DNA from: Pseudomonas sp. B21-048
Lineage (GTDB): Bacteria; Pseudomonadota; Gammaproteobacteria; Pseudomonadales; Pseudomonadaceae
NCBI RefSeq assembly: GCF_024748615.1
Contig: NZ_CP087168.1
Coordinates: forward strand, 2,108,001 to 2,172,000
Direction: 5' to 3'
Length of the DNA: 64,000 nucleotides
Shown here: positions 17,737 through 25,564 of the stretch, piece by piece
How the letters are laid out: each line of letters starts with the position of its first letter
Position numbering within the stretch: the first letter of the stretch is position 1
Translations under genes and position numbers: made by a program
The notes under the pieces: model-generated
Databases searched by the model: none
The model's input: only the letters and a program-made list of their open reading frames with translations
Told to the model about the DNA's origin: nothing

Positions 17737-18960
17737 GTGATGAAAGCGTTGTCAGCCCTCGCTCCGCCAGTGCGGCAGTACCTGCTCGTGACGGGCAATT
17801 ACTGGGCCTTCACCCTCACCGACGGTGCCTTGCGCATGTTGGTGGTGCTGCACTTTCACGCGTTAGGCTACAGCCCGCTGCAAATCGCGGCGTTGTTTCT
17901 GTTCTACGAACTCTTTGGCGTGATCACCAACCTGGTGGGCGGTTATCTCGGCGCCCGACTGGGCCTGAACCGGACCATGAACATCGGGCTGGGGATGCAG
18001 GTTGTGGCGCTGTTGATGCTGACGGTGCCAGTGCCCTGGCTGACGATTCCTTGGGTGATGGCCGCGCAGGCGTTGTCGGGGATCGCCAAAGACCTGAACA
18101 AGATGAGCGCCAAAAGCTCGATCAAGCTGTTAGTGCCTGATGGGCAGCAGGGCAAGCTTTACCAATGGATTGCCATCCTCACCGGCTCGAAGAACGCACT
18201 CAAGGGTGTCGGTTTCTTTCTCGGTGGGGCATTGCTCGCCCTGATCGGGTTCAAAGGGGCATTGCTGAGCATGGCAGGCGTCCTGGCGCTGATCTGGGTC
18301 AGTAGCTTGATCCTGTTGAAGAAGGATTTGGGTAAGGCCAAAGCCAAGCCGAGGTTTCGCGACATTCTGTCCAAGAGCCGGGCCATCAATATTCTGTCGG
18401 CGGCCCGGATGTTCCTGTTCGGTGCCCGCGATGTCTGGTTTGTCGTGGCGTTGCCGGTGTACTTGAGCAGCGTCTTTGGCTGGGATTTCTGGAAGGTCGG
18501 TGGATTCCTCGCGGCCTGGGTGATCGGCTACGGCATCGTGCAATCGTTCGCGCCGCGAATCACCGGCAAGCAACGAGGGCATGTTCCTGATGGTCGCGCT
18601 GCGTTTCTGTGGGCGCTTGCTCTGGCAGGCCTGCCCGCGGCAATCGCACTGGGGCTAAACACCGGGTTATCGCAACAGGGGGTGCTGTTAGGCGGATTGA
18701 TGGGCTTTGGTGCGCTGTTCGCGGTGAACTCCTCGTTACACAGCTACCTGATCGTGTCTTATGCCAAGGAAGACGGCGTGTCGCTGGACGTGGGTTTCTA
18801 CTACATGTCCAACGCCATGGGACGGCTGATCGGCACCGTGCTCTCCGGCTGGGTTTATCAGGCTTTCGGGCTGGAGGCGTGTCTATGGATATCCAGCCTG
18901 TTTGTTATTTTCGCGGCATTGATTTCCGTGGCGTTACCGAGGCATGCCGAAGTGCGTTAA
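17737..18960 (+). CDS. arsJ: ArsJ, organoarsenical (1-arseno-3-phosphoglycerate) exporter
   Basis: 407 residues, MFS type, starting six bases after gapdh with AAGGA as ribosome site. Opening residues YLLVTGNYWAFTLTDGALRMLVVLHFH, the loop GGYLGARLGLNRTMNIGLG, and DLNKMSAKSSIK are characteristic of ArsJ. Together with gapdh it removes arsenate from the cell as an unstable sugar arsenate. Eleven to twelve membrane segments are evident. No arsenate reductase (arsC) or ArsB/Acr3 pump is seen beside it. Confidence 0.93.
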   Translation: MMKALSALAPPVRQYLLVTGNYWAFTLTDGALRMLVVLHFHALGYSPLQIAALFLFYELFGVITNLVGGYLGARLGLNRTMNIGLGMQVVALLMLTVPVPWLTIPWVMAAQALSGIAKDLNKMSAKSSIKLLVPDGQQGKLYQWIAILTGSKNALKGVGFFLGGALLALIGFKGALLSMAGVLALIWVSSLILLKKDLGKAKAKPRFRDILSKSRAINILSAARMFLFGARDVWFVVALPVYLSSVFGWDFWKVGGFLAAWVIGYGIVQSFAPRITGKQRGHVPDGRAAFLWALALAGLPAAIALGLNTGLSQQGVLLGGLMGFGALFAVNSSLHSYLIVSYAKEDGVSLDVGFYYMSNAMGRLIGTVLSGWVYQAFGLEACLWISSLFVIFAALISVALPRHAEVR

Positions 18961-19241
18961 ATGCCCTGAGAGCGGCTGTTTCACGCGCTTTACTTCAACT
19001 ATGAAAGTTTGATTTCTAGTAAGTTGTTCATGCGTGTGCCATTTTTCAGGCGTCAAATGGTTGAGGTTTTTTATATGTATCGAAAAGCAATTGGTCTTAG
19101 CACAATTTATTTGTACGCATTTGTTACAGCTTAAGCCATAAATAAACGCACTCGACCGCTGCGAGGGAAATCACAAGAATCTGGCAACTAAAAGTTTCGC
19201 CACAATAAAAATCAAATCCTCCTTATAAGTCGGTGATTATC

Positions 19242-19898
19242 ATGATTAAAATCATGGCCTACTTTTTAACAGGAGCTGTTCTTGCAGGATGCAACGGTAT
19301 GGTAAAACCCGACTTGTCGGGGCCTGCCAATGATTCATACTTCTCCGTCTTCTCGGGCTTTCCCTTGCCCTATCTGTACATGGCCTCGGCCGTGCAATGG
19401 AATGAAGACTATGCCGTCACCACGCGGCACACCCCCCTCATCCGCCACGTGGAATACAGCTGCAGCACCGGCTGTGACCTCGTCTTCATCCAGCACAAGG
19501 CCGACGGCCGCTATCCGTCATGGCGCGCACCGCGTGTGGGTGAACACATCACCGCCGTGGGGGCGAGCCCCTACATGACGACCGTCACCGGCCAAGGCAA
19601 GGTGTACCCGGCGCCCTTCATCAATAGCGATGAAGGCAGCGGCGAACGCTATGCCATCCATGATGCCCCGATGATAAAGGGGATGTCGGGTGGTCCCGTC
19701 ATCGGCAATGACGGCAGCATTGTCGGTATCAATGTCGGATTTTTCTCCACCACCCTTAATGATGTGAGTTTTCACCCTGGATTAAAGGGGGCTGAGCGAG
19801 TCAGCATCTTTATTCCTTACTCGATCATTCAGCGTGAATGGGAGTTGATGCAGGTGAAACTTAATGATCCGCACGGCGCGCAGTACGCCAAGAAGTAA
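19242..19898 (+). CDS. Lipoprotein with trypsin-like serine protease fold
   Basis: 218 residues. A short signal ends in the lipobox LAGC (Cys 17), so the protein is probably membrane-anchored. The catalytic triad is visible: His in TTRHTPL, Asp in GCDLVFI and Ser in GMSGGPVIGNDG. Length fits a minimal chymotrypsin-fold domain without a PDZ domain. A GTG nine bases upstream is an alternative start. A GATGGGGTTC palindrome follows. The substrate and partner are unknown; neighbours give no hint. Confidence 0.8.
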   Translation: MIKIMAYFLTGAVLAGCNGMVKPDLSGPANDSYFSVFSGFPLPYLYMASAVQWNEDYAVTTRHTPLIRHVEYSCSTGCDLVFIQHKADGRYPSWRAPRVGEHITAVGASPYMTTVTGQGKVYPAPFINSDEGSGERYAIHDAPMIKGMSGGPVIGNDGSIVGINVGFFSTTLNDVSFHPGLKGAERVSIFIPYSIIQREWELMQVKLNDPHGAQYAKK

Positions 19899-19927
19899 CG
19901 TTGCGTCATCAATCAATTGGCCGTCGG

Positions 19928-19949
19928 GATGGGGTTCATGAACCCCATC
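19928..19949. repeat. Perfect 22-bp palindrome after the protease gene
   Basis: GATGGGGTTCA is followed directly by its exact complement, with no loop. There is no T tract, so it may be a terminator stem or a binding site. Confidence 0.55.
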
Positions 19950-19987
19950 ATGGCTGGTTAGTTGAATCCAGGCGTATATTGATTGTG

Positions 19988-20001
19988 TCGATCCAGATCA
20001 T
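19988..20001 (+). promoter_or_regulatory. Candidate Anr/FNR box before the stress protein
   Basis: TCGAT-CCAG-ATCAT matches the TTGAT-N4-ATCAA consensus at eight of ten positions. It lies about 90 bp before the start codon, a usable distance for an activator centred near -41. Universal stress genes of this kind are known Anr targets in P. aeruginosa. The site itself is inference. Confidence 0.45.
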
Positions 20002-20084
20002 TGAGGCGATAGCAGATCGCTGACGGTGTGACAGACGAGAGGCTGGGGGGCTAGCAGATATCCCAGAACGTTTGGAGGTGTGAC

Positions 20085-20987
20085 ATGAGCCAATATCAAC
20101 GACTCCTTCTAATAGCCGGTCCTACCATGCGTCACACGCCGGCGCTGCAGCGGGCCGTCGCCATTGCCGAAGCCACAGGCGCAGCGCTGCATATCACGGT
20201 GTTTATCGAAGACTTCAACCTCTTGGGTTTGATACACGCCAGTGCACGGTTTCGTGAGGCCTGCCAGCAAGAGAACGAAAAATGGCTCAAGGATGAAGCC
20301 GAGCTGATTCGTGGGCGCGGGATCCCGCTGAGCACCGAGGTGCTTTTCACGCGCGACGCGCTGCAAGAGATCCTTCAGCACGTGGCAACTACGCAGGCGG
20401 ACCTGGTCATCAAGGACGTGCAGCACGAGTCCGCACTCAAACGCGTTTTCGTTACGCCGCTGGATTGGCATCTGCTGCGCGAATGTCCAGTGCCTGTCCA
20501 CCTGGTCAGCGAAGTCGGTTGCCCACTTCCGCGCGTGATCGTGGCGGCAGTCGATCCGTCCCACCCAGAGACTCAGATCTCTGGAATCAATGACCTGATC
20601 ATCCAGGCTGCGAATGAATTGGCAACGCAATGCCATGCAGAAATGCACCTGTTGTATGCCTACGATCTAGCGCAGACGCATCTATCGGATGCGGGCGCGG
20701 GTGCAGTAACAATGCCTGGCTTCAACAGCGACGTACGCAAGTCTTTGCACAAGTCATTCATCGCATTGGCCGATCACTATGGCGTGCCCACCGAACGGCA
20801 ACACTTCGTGGCAGGGCCACCCGGTAAAGCGCTGGCCGATTTTGCTGCGCATCACCGGGCCGATGTGATCGTCATGGGGAATGCGCATCGCAAAGGACTG
20901 GACAAGTGGGTGGGCAGTACGACCGAGCATGTTCTGTATCGGGTGCCTTGCAACATTCTTGCAGTCGCCCCACAAGCGGATCAATAA
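20085..20987 (+). CDS. Tandem universal stress protein
   Basis: 300 residues with two Usp domains. The first starts YQRLLLIAGPTMRHTPALQRAVAIAEATGA. The second ends with the nucleotide-binding pattern DVIVMGNAHRKGLDKWVGSTTEHVLYRVPCNILAV. Two-domain Usp proteins of pseudomonads support survival under oxygen limitation. An Anr-like box upstream agrees with this. The 3' end overlaps the convergent gene by seven bases. Confidence 0.93.
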   Translation: MSQYQRLLLIAGPTMRHTPALQRAVAIAEATGAALHITVFIEDFNLLGLIHASARFREACQQENEKWLKDEAELIRGRGIPLSTEVLFTRDALQEILQHVATTQADLVIKDVQHESALKRVFVTPLDWHLLRECPVPVHLVSEVGCPLPRVIVAAVDPSHPETQISGINDLIIQAANELATQCHAEMHLLYAYDLAQTHLSDAGAGAVTMPGFNSDVRKSLHKSFIALADHYGVPTERQHFVAGPPGKALADFAAHHRADVIVMGNAHRKGLDKWVGSTTEHVLYRVPCNILAVAPQADQ

Positions 20988-21397
20988 AGGGGGCCGTTGC
21001 CAGGTGATCTGGAAAGAGAACCTCGGCCACCGCCTCGGGATTTTTTCTGGACGCGTGCCGAGATATCCTGGTAGGTATCACTGTCGGTCGCGGCGAGCAG
21101 CTTTCCACCGTCTTTCAGGGTGGCCATGAATGTCACCTCGGTGTTATTGCCAGCGAGCAGATAGCCGGCAATGGCTCCGACGGGACCGAGCAACATGGCG
21201 CCCGCAAGACCCAGGCCGATGGCGGTCTTTATATTCTTGTTCGAATCCGTGTTCTGAATGGTCAGGTCTTTGAATTCCGAGACGGGAAAACTGTTTCCAC
21301 GCCGGGGTTTGAGCGACGTTTTGAGCGTGATGGTTCCAAGATGATATTCCCCGTCGCACTGCGGGAAGTCACCGGCGAGTACTATGATCTTTGCCAT
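20981..21397 (-). CDS. Hypothetical protein with glycine-rich membrane segment
   Basis: 138 residues from the ATG at 21397; an ATG eight codons further out is also possible and neither has a strong ribosome site. An N-terminal beta-rich part (KIIVLAGDFPQCDGEYHLGTITLK) precedes a hydrophobic glycine-rich hairpin (AIGLGLAGAMLLGPVGAIAGYLLAG), then a part with TEVTFMATLKDGGKLLAATD. It resembles small proteins that sense or bind through a C-terminal PH-like region, but I do not recognise a family. The tail is basic and serine/glycine-rich. Confidence 0.65.
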   Translation of the reverse strand: MAKIIVLAGDFPQCDGEYHLGTITLKTSLKPRRGNSFPVSEFKDLTIQNTDSNKNIKTAIGLGLAGAMLLGPVGAIAGYLLAGNNTEVTFMATLKDGGKLLAATDSDTYQDISARVQKKSRGGGRGSLSRSPGNGPLY

Positions 21398-21634
21398 GTG
21401 GAGTTGTCTCTGGGCGATCATTTTTCGGGTAGAACATTGCGCGCGCCCAATGCCAAAACGTCAACGACCCGACGATGAGTGGCATTCATGAATTCGCGAT
21501 ACACAAGTATCAGTCCTGCAAAACAATTTCATTCTCAGGTCGGCCTTGGTGCTCCGACATGGACGTTTTATAACGTTTAGCTAAAGCGGGTAGAGAGTGC
21601 GCTTTAATCCTCCGCTGGTCCGACAGGTTTAATC

Positions 21635-21648
21635 GTGATCAGGATCAA
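21635..21648 (+). promoter_or_regulatory. Candidate Anr/FNR box before uppP
   Basis: GTGAT-CAGG-ATCAA matches the Anr consensus at nine of ten positions and lies 54 bp before the uppP start. It is the main feature seen in the roughly 300-bp gap 21398-21701. No clear -10 follows, so the regulated promoter could also face the other way. Confidence 0.4.
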
Positions 21649-21701
21649 AGGCTCGGCATCATCAACAAACCTTTCAGCCGAGAGGATTTAACGGAGGATT
21701 A

Positions 21702-22538
21702 ATGGATTTCTGGACCACCACGCAGGTATCGATTCTAGGGTTGGTTGAAGGGCTTACAGAGTTCTTGCCGATTTCCAGCACCGGGCATCAAATCATTGCC
21801 GCGGACTTGCTCGAATTCGGCGGTGAGCGAGCGATGGCATTCAATATCATCATTCAGCTGGGCGCTATTCTGGCGGTCGTCTGGGAGTTTCGTCGCAAGA
21901 TTGTGGAGATCACCAGTGGTTTGCCAACCCAGCGTAATGCGCAACGTTTCGCGCTGAATTTATTGATCGGATTCTTGCCGGCAGTTGTTCTGGGTGTGAT
22001 GTTCGCCGACAAGATTCATGAATATCTTTTCAACCCGATCACCGTGGCCGTGGCGCTGGTGGTCGGTGGAATCATCATGTTGTGGGCGGAACAGCGTGAG
22101 CATGTGGTGGTGATCGATCACGTTGACGAGATGCGCTGGACCGATGCCTTGAAAGTGGGTTTCGCCCAGTGCCTGGCGATGATCCCCGGCACGTCGCGCT
22201 CGGGATCGACGATTATCGGCGGGTTGCTGTTTGGCCTGTCACGCAAGACGGCTACCGAGTTTTCGTTCTTCCTGGCAATGCCGACGATGGTGGGGGCCGC
22301 GGTGTATTCGGGCTATAAGTACCGCGACCTGTTCCAGGCCGCCGACTTGCCGGTATTTGCCCTGGGATTTGTCGCCGCGTTCCTTTTTGCGATGATTGCC
22401 GTGCGTGGTTTGCTCAAGTTCATCGCCAACCATAGTTATGCGGTATTTGCCTGGTACCGGATCGCGTTTGGCGTGTTGATCCTGGCGACGTGGTTTTTGG
22501 GTTGGGTCGACTGGAATCACCTTTCGGAGGGGGCATAG
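21702..22538 (+). CDS. uppP: Undecaprenyl-diphosphatase
   Basis: 278 residues. The two family signatures are present: [16 protein letters not shown] near the N-terminus and [20 protein letters not shown] in the second half, with eight or so membrane helices. It recycles undecaprenyl diphosphate to the monophosphate at the outer face of the inner membrane, supplying carrier lipid for peptidoglycan and also for the polysaccharide locus that begins next door. A bidirectional terminator follows. Confidence 0.95.
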   Translation: MDFWTTTQVSILGLVEGLTEFLPISSTGHQIIAADLLEFGGERAMAFNIIIQLGAILAVVWEFRRKIVEITSGLPTQRNAQRFALNLLIGFLPAVVLGVMFADKIHEYLFNPITVAVALVVGGIIMLWAEQREHVVVIDHVDEMRWTDALKVGFAQCLAMIPGTSRSGSTIIGGLLFGLSRKTATEFSFFLAMPTMVGAAVYSGYKYRDLFQAADLPVFALGFVAAFLFAMIAVRGLLKFIANHSYAVFAWYRIAFGVLILATWFLGWVDWNHLSEGA

Positions 22539-22553
22539 GTTTCCTCTATTCAT

Positions 22554-22584
22554 AAAAAAACGCCGCGTGTTGAGCGGCGTTTTT
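22554..22584. terminator. Bidirectional terminator between uppP and rfaH
   Basis: The stem CGCCGC (22561-22566) / GCGGCG (22574-22579) is flanked by A7 on the left and T5 on the right. It therefore ends both convergent transcripts. Confidence 0.92.
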
Positions 22585-22603
22585 ATATGGGTTTGAAGGC
22601 GCG

Positions 22604-23110
22604 CTAAATCTTGTTAACCCCTGCCAATGGCAGGTTGATGCGCTGTTCACGCTGCAGGATATTCATCATCAACAGCACCCGTTCCTCGCCGTCCATGGCC
22701 AGGAACACCGCCTCGAGATCGGAGAACGGGCCTTCAGTGATGCGCACCGTATCTCCTTCTCTCAACAACGTTGTCACGATCGCCTGGCTGTCCCGCTCCT
22801 GGAGCTCGTCGATCAGTGCATCGCGGATAGGCAATGGCTGACCGCCAAAGCCGACGACTCGCGAAACGCCACGGGTCGAGCGCAACGGGCCCCAACTGTC
22901 CTGAAGGCTCAGTTGAATGAACAGATAGCCCGGAAACAGCGACTCACTGATCACCCGACGCTGCCCGCGAAAAATACGCTCACGCCGATAGGTCGAGCGA
23001 AAACAGGCATAGCCCTGGCGCTGCAAATGCTCTTCGGCGCGCTCATCCTGTTTGGGCTTGCACTGAAGCAGGTACCAGGCTTTGGCGGGGAGCTCTGCAG
23101 TCGCGTTCAT
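22604..23110 (-). CDS. rfaH: RfaH, operon-specific NusG paralogue
   Basis: 168 residues. An N-terminal NGN domain (AWYLLQCKPKQDERAEEHLQRQGYACF...SLFPGYLFIQL) is joined to a C-terminal KOW-like part (LREGDTVRITEGPFSDLEAVFLAMDGEERV). RfaH loads at ops elements and suppresses pausing and Rho termination through long surface-polysaccharide operons. A matching ops element lies at 27892. Its start overlaps the mini-phosphomannomutase stop (ATGA), so the two are translationally coupled. Confidence 0.94.
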   Translation of the reverse strand: MNATAELPAKAWYLLQCKPKQDERAEEHLQRQGYACFRSTYRRERIFRGQRRVISESLFPGYLFIQLSLQDSWGPLRSTRGVSRVVGFGGQPLPIRDALIDELQERDSQAIVTTLLREGDTVRITEGPFSDLEAVFLAMDGEERVLLMMNILQREQRINLPLAGVNKI

Positions 23111-23538
23111 GAAAATTCCCTCCCGGTATCGATCTGCTCCAGTAGCTGGGCGGTTTTACGCTGCATCAGCGTGCTGTCGCCGCGACTTTCCACGGTCAGA
23201 CACACCACACCACCCTCGTTCAAAAGACGAACACTGAGGCGCCAGTCGGCAAAGACCAGGTTCAGGCCGTCGTTCTCGTTGAACTCGAGGGCATCGGTGG
23301 CGTAGCGCTGCTTGATGCTCGCCAGTAGCGCCGGGCCATCCGCGACTTGACGGCGGATCTCCCCGGAAGAGGGGAAGGCGCCGATGCGCTCCACCAACAG
23401 CACCGGCGGTTTCTGCACGCGAGAAAAGATCAACTCCGACGCATAGGCGCGCACGATGCGGTACGCGAGGTTGTGCTTCAGGTCAGCGCCGTACGGGGGG
23501 CGACTGTCATCTGCCTTGAAACCGCTCAATGTCTTCAT
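23107..23538 (-). CDS. Miniature phosphomannomutase-like protein lacking the catalytic core
   Basis: 143 residues from the ATG at 23538, which aligns with the start of CpsG/ManB-type phosphomannomutases. Residues 1-35 (MKTLSGFKADDSRPPYGADL, then RIVRAYASEL) resemble the N-terminus of that enzyme. From about residue 58 on, FPSSGEIRRQVAD, DGLNLVFADWRLSVR and TVESRGDSTLMQRKTAQLL resemble its C-terminal domain. The middle ~300 residues, with the phosphoserine, metal and sugar loops, are absent, and the C-terminal phosphate loop SNTEP is changed to LNEGG. It cannot be a mutase. The frame is intact and coupled to rfaH, so it may be kept for another role. Confidence 0.72.
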   Translation of the reverse strand: MKTLSGFKADDSRPPYGADLKHNLAYRIVRAYASELIFSRVQKPPVLLVERIGAFPSSGEIRRQVADGPALLASIKQRYATDALEFNENDGLNLVFADWRLSVRLLNEGGVVCLTVESRGDSTLMQRKTAQLLEQIDTGREFS

Positions 23539-23587
23539 AGAGGCTTCGTCCATAAGGTAATAAAGACCCTATCGGGGGTCAGCAACA

Positions 23588-24421
23588 TCACAGGGCGTTC
23601 TGATGCAGGTGCTCGAAACAGAAATTGGTGGCTTCGATATAGCCTTCGGCGCCACCGCAATCGAAACGTCGGCCCTTGAATTGGTAAGCCAGCACGCAGC
23701 CGTTCTGGGCCTGCTTCATCAATGCGTCGGTGATCTGGATTTCACCGCCCTTGCCAGGCTCGGTGTCAGCGATCAGGTCGAAGATATCGGGGGTCAGAAT
23801 ATAGCGACCGATAATGGCCAGGTTAGACGGGGCGTCTTCCGGGCTAGGCTTTTCGACCATGCTGTTGACCCGGTAAATGCCCTCGCGAATCAGCTCGCCG
23901 GCAATCACGCCGTACTTCTGAGTCTGCTCACGCGGTACTTCCTGAATCGCCACAATCGAACAACGGAACTGCTCATAGAGCTTGAGCATTTGCGCCAGTA
24001 CGCCATCGCCTTCCAGATTCAGACACAGGTCATCGGCCAGCACCACGGCGAATGGTTCATCACCGATCAACGAACGACCGCTGAGAATGGCGTGCCCCAG
24101 GCCCTTCATCTCCACCTGACGGGTGTAGGAAAAAGTACAGTTATCGATCAGCTCACGAGTGCCTTCCAGGAATCGCTCCTTATCGGTACCACGAATCTGG
24201 TGTTCCAGCTCGAAGCTGACATCGAAATGATCCTCCAGCGCTCGCTTGCCTCTGCCGGTGACGATAGCCATATGTTTCAGGCCGGCGTCACGCGCTTCCT
24301 CGACGGCATACTGGATCAGCGGCTTACTGACAATCGGCAGCATCTCCTTGGGCATGGCCTTGGTGGCGGGCAAAAAGCGGGTTCCATAGCCGGCAGCGGG
24401 GAACAGGCATTTACGAATCAT
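23588..24421 (-). CDS. galU: UTP-glucose-1-phosphate uridylyltransferase
   Basis: 277 residues. The nucleotidyltransferase signature CLFPAAGYGTRFLPATKAMPKEMLPIV is intact, and VEKPSPEDAPSNLAIIGRYIL and GEIQITDA follow as usual. It makes UDP-glucose, the substrate of the ugd product at 28047 and a donor for glycosyltransferases of the locus. It is 49 bp upstream of the mini-phosphomannomutase gene and heads the minus-strand group galU - mini-PMM - rfaH. Confidence 0.95.
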   Translation of the reverse strand: MIRKCLFPAAGYGTRFLPATKAMPKEMLPIVSKPLIQYAVEEARDAGLKHMAIVTGRGKRALEDHFDVSFELEHQIRGTDKERFLEGTRELIDNCTFSYTRQVEMKGLGHAILSGRSLIGDEPFAVVLADDLCLNLEGDGVLAQMLKLYEQFRCSIVAIQEVPREQTQKYGVIAGELIREGIYRVNSMVEKPSPEDAPSNLAIIGRYILTPDIFDLIADTEPGKGGEIQITDALMKQAQNGCVLAYQFKGRRFDCGGAEGYIEATNFCFEHLHQNAL

Positions 24422-25080
24422 GGAAACGTCCTTGAAAGTAGACTCAGATGGAGTGGCAAATGGCAGTAGGAAAGGTTCGACTAGGCTATCGGACCGGCAC
24501 GCTGGAGAGTGCGGACTCTAAATGGCTCGATCACTCGTGAAAAATCTTGGCAACGCTGCAGGGGCAGCGAAAGGCCTGTACGCCATGTTTCGCGCAAGGC
24601 GAGGGCACAGAGAACGATCGGGCGGTCGATTGGCTGGCGAGCAGGTCTGGTGGTTCCATGACATACCCCTGACACAACCCGCTTTAAATAAAGTTATTGC
24701 CCAAGGCATCTCTTACTCAACTTCTAATCTCATACCCGACGCCCTGGCAATGTTCTAACGGAACGGCTATATATTAGCCATTCGCGACAGTGGTGTAATT
24801 TAGATTGAACGGTCGCGGGAAAATGGTAATTGTTAGAAATTGTCTGGATAAATGCGAGGACTGTTATTTTTAGTGTTCGAAGAGTGGAATGTTATTTTTT
24901 GTCTGAAGAAAAAGTTGGGGGCTGTTCAAACGTCATGGTAATAAATACGCACTGATTGTTTTTAAAGTTGCAGCTGCATTTACCGGGTTGATCAACACCC
25001 GGTCTCATTCGTAGTTTGAAGCTCTTATGTTCGGCAAGTGCTAGGTCACCGCCAATGTTGACAAGACGGGGAACGTTATC
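24422..25080. other. Long control region upstream of the polysaccharide operon
   Basis: 659 bp with no credible gene. The right half is AT-rich and probably holds the promoter of the etp-etk transcript. A small palindrome GGCTA-TATAT-TAGCC lies at 24765-24779. The left part carries the galU promoter. I see no ops element here. Confidence 0.5.
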
Positions 25081-25521
25081 TTGCTAAAAAGGGTTTTGAT
25101 TGTCTGCGTCGGCAATATTTGCCGCAGCCCCACCGCGGAGCATCTGCTGCGCGGGGCACTCGTCCATTCCGATATCGAGGTCAGCTCGGCGGGCCTCGCC
25201 GCCTTGGCGGGCAAACCCATCGAATCGACGGCACATGCCGTACTCAAGGAGCATGGTCATCTGCCCCACGAGCACGAAGCCGTTCAACTCACCTCTCAAG
25301 CCGTCAGTGAGGCGGACTTGATTCTGGTGATGGAGAGGCGGCATGTCAGCGGGGTACTCAACATTGCCCCCGAAGCGCGAGGCAAGGTGTTGCTACTGGG
25401 CAAATGGCAAGACGATCGCGAAATCAGCGATCCCTATCGTCAAGGCAAACCTGCTTTTGTGCACGCTTATGCGTTGATCGAAGAAGCCGTACTCGCATGG
25501 GCACAGCGCTTGGCGCGCTGA
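25081..25521 (+). CDS. Low-molecular-weight protein tyrosine phosphatase (Etp/Wzb type)
   Basis: 146 residues from a TTG; GGGGAA lies about ten bases upstream and no ATG fits. The P-loop CVGNICRSPTAEHLLRG contains the C-x5-R catalytic motif, and ISDPYRQGKPAF holds the general-acid aspartate. It dephosphorylates the tyrosine kinase encoded next, a cycle needed for polysaccharide assembly. It is the first gene of the export/assembly locus. Confidence 0.92.
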   Translation: MLKRVLIVCVGNICRSPTAEHLLRGALVHSDIEVSSAGLAALAGKPIESTAHAVLKEHGHLPHEHEAVQLTSQAVSEADLILVMERRHVSGVLNIAPEARGKVLLLGKWQDDREISDPYRQGKPAFVHAYALIEEAVLAWAQRLAR

Positions 25522-25564
25522 TGGCCACTCCTTTTTGAATCGTAATACAGGCAAAGAATCCGAT

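Noticed and set aside
24522..24758. 78-codon frame between galU and the phosphatase gene
   Set aside because: No ribosome site and no protein-like pattern; lies in the promoter region of two divergent transcripts.
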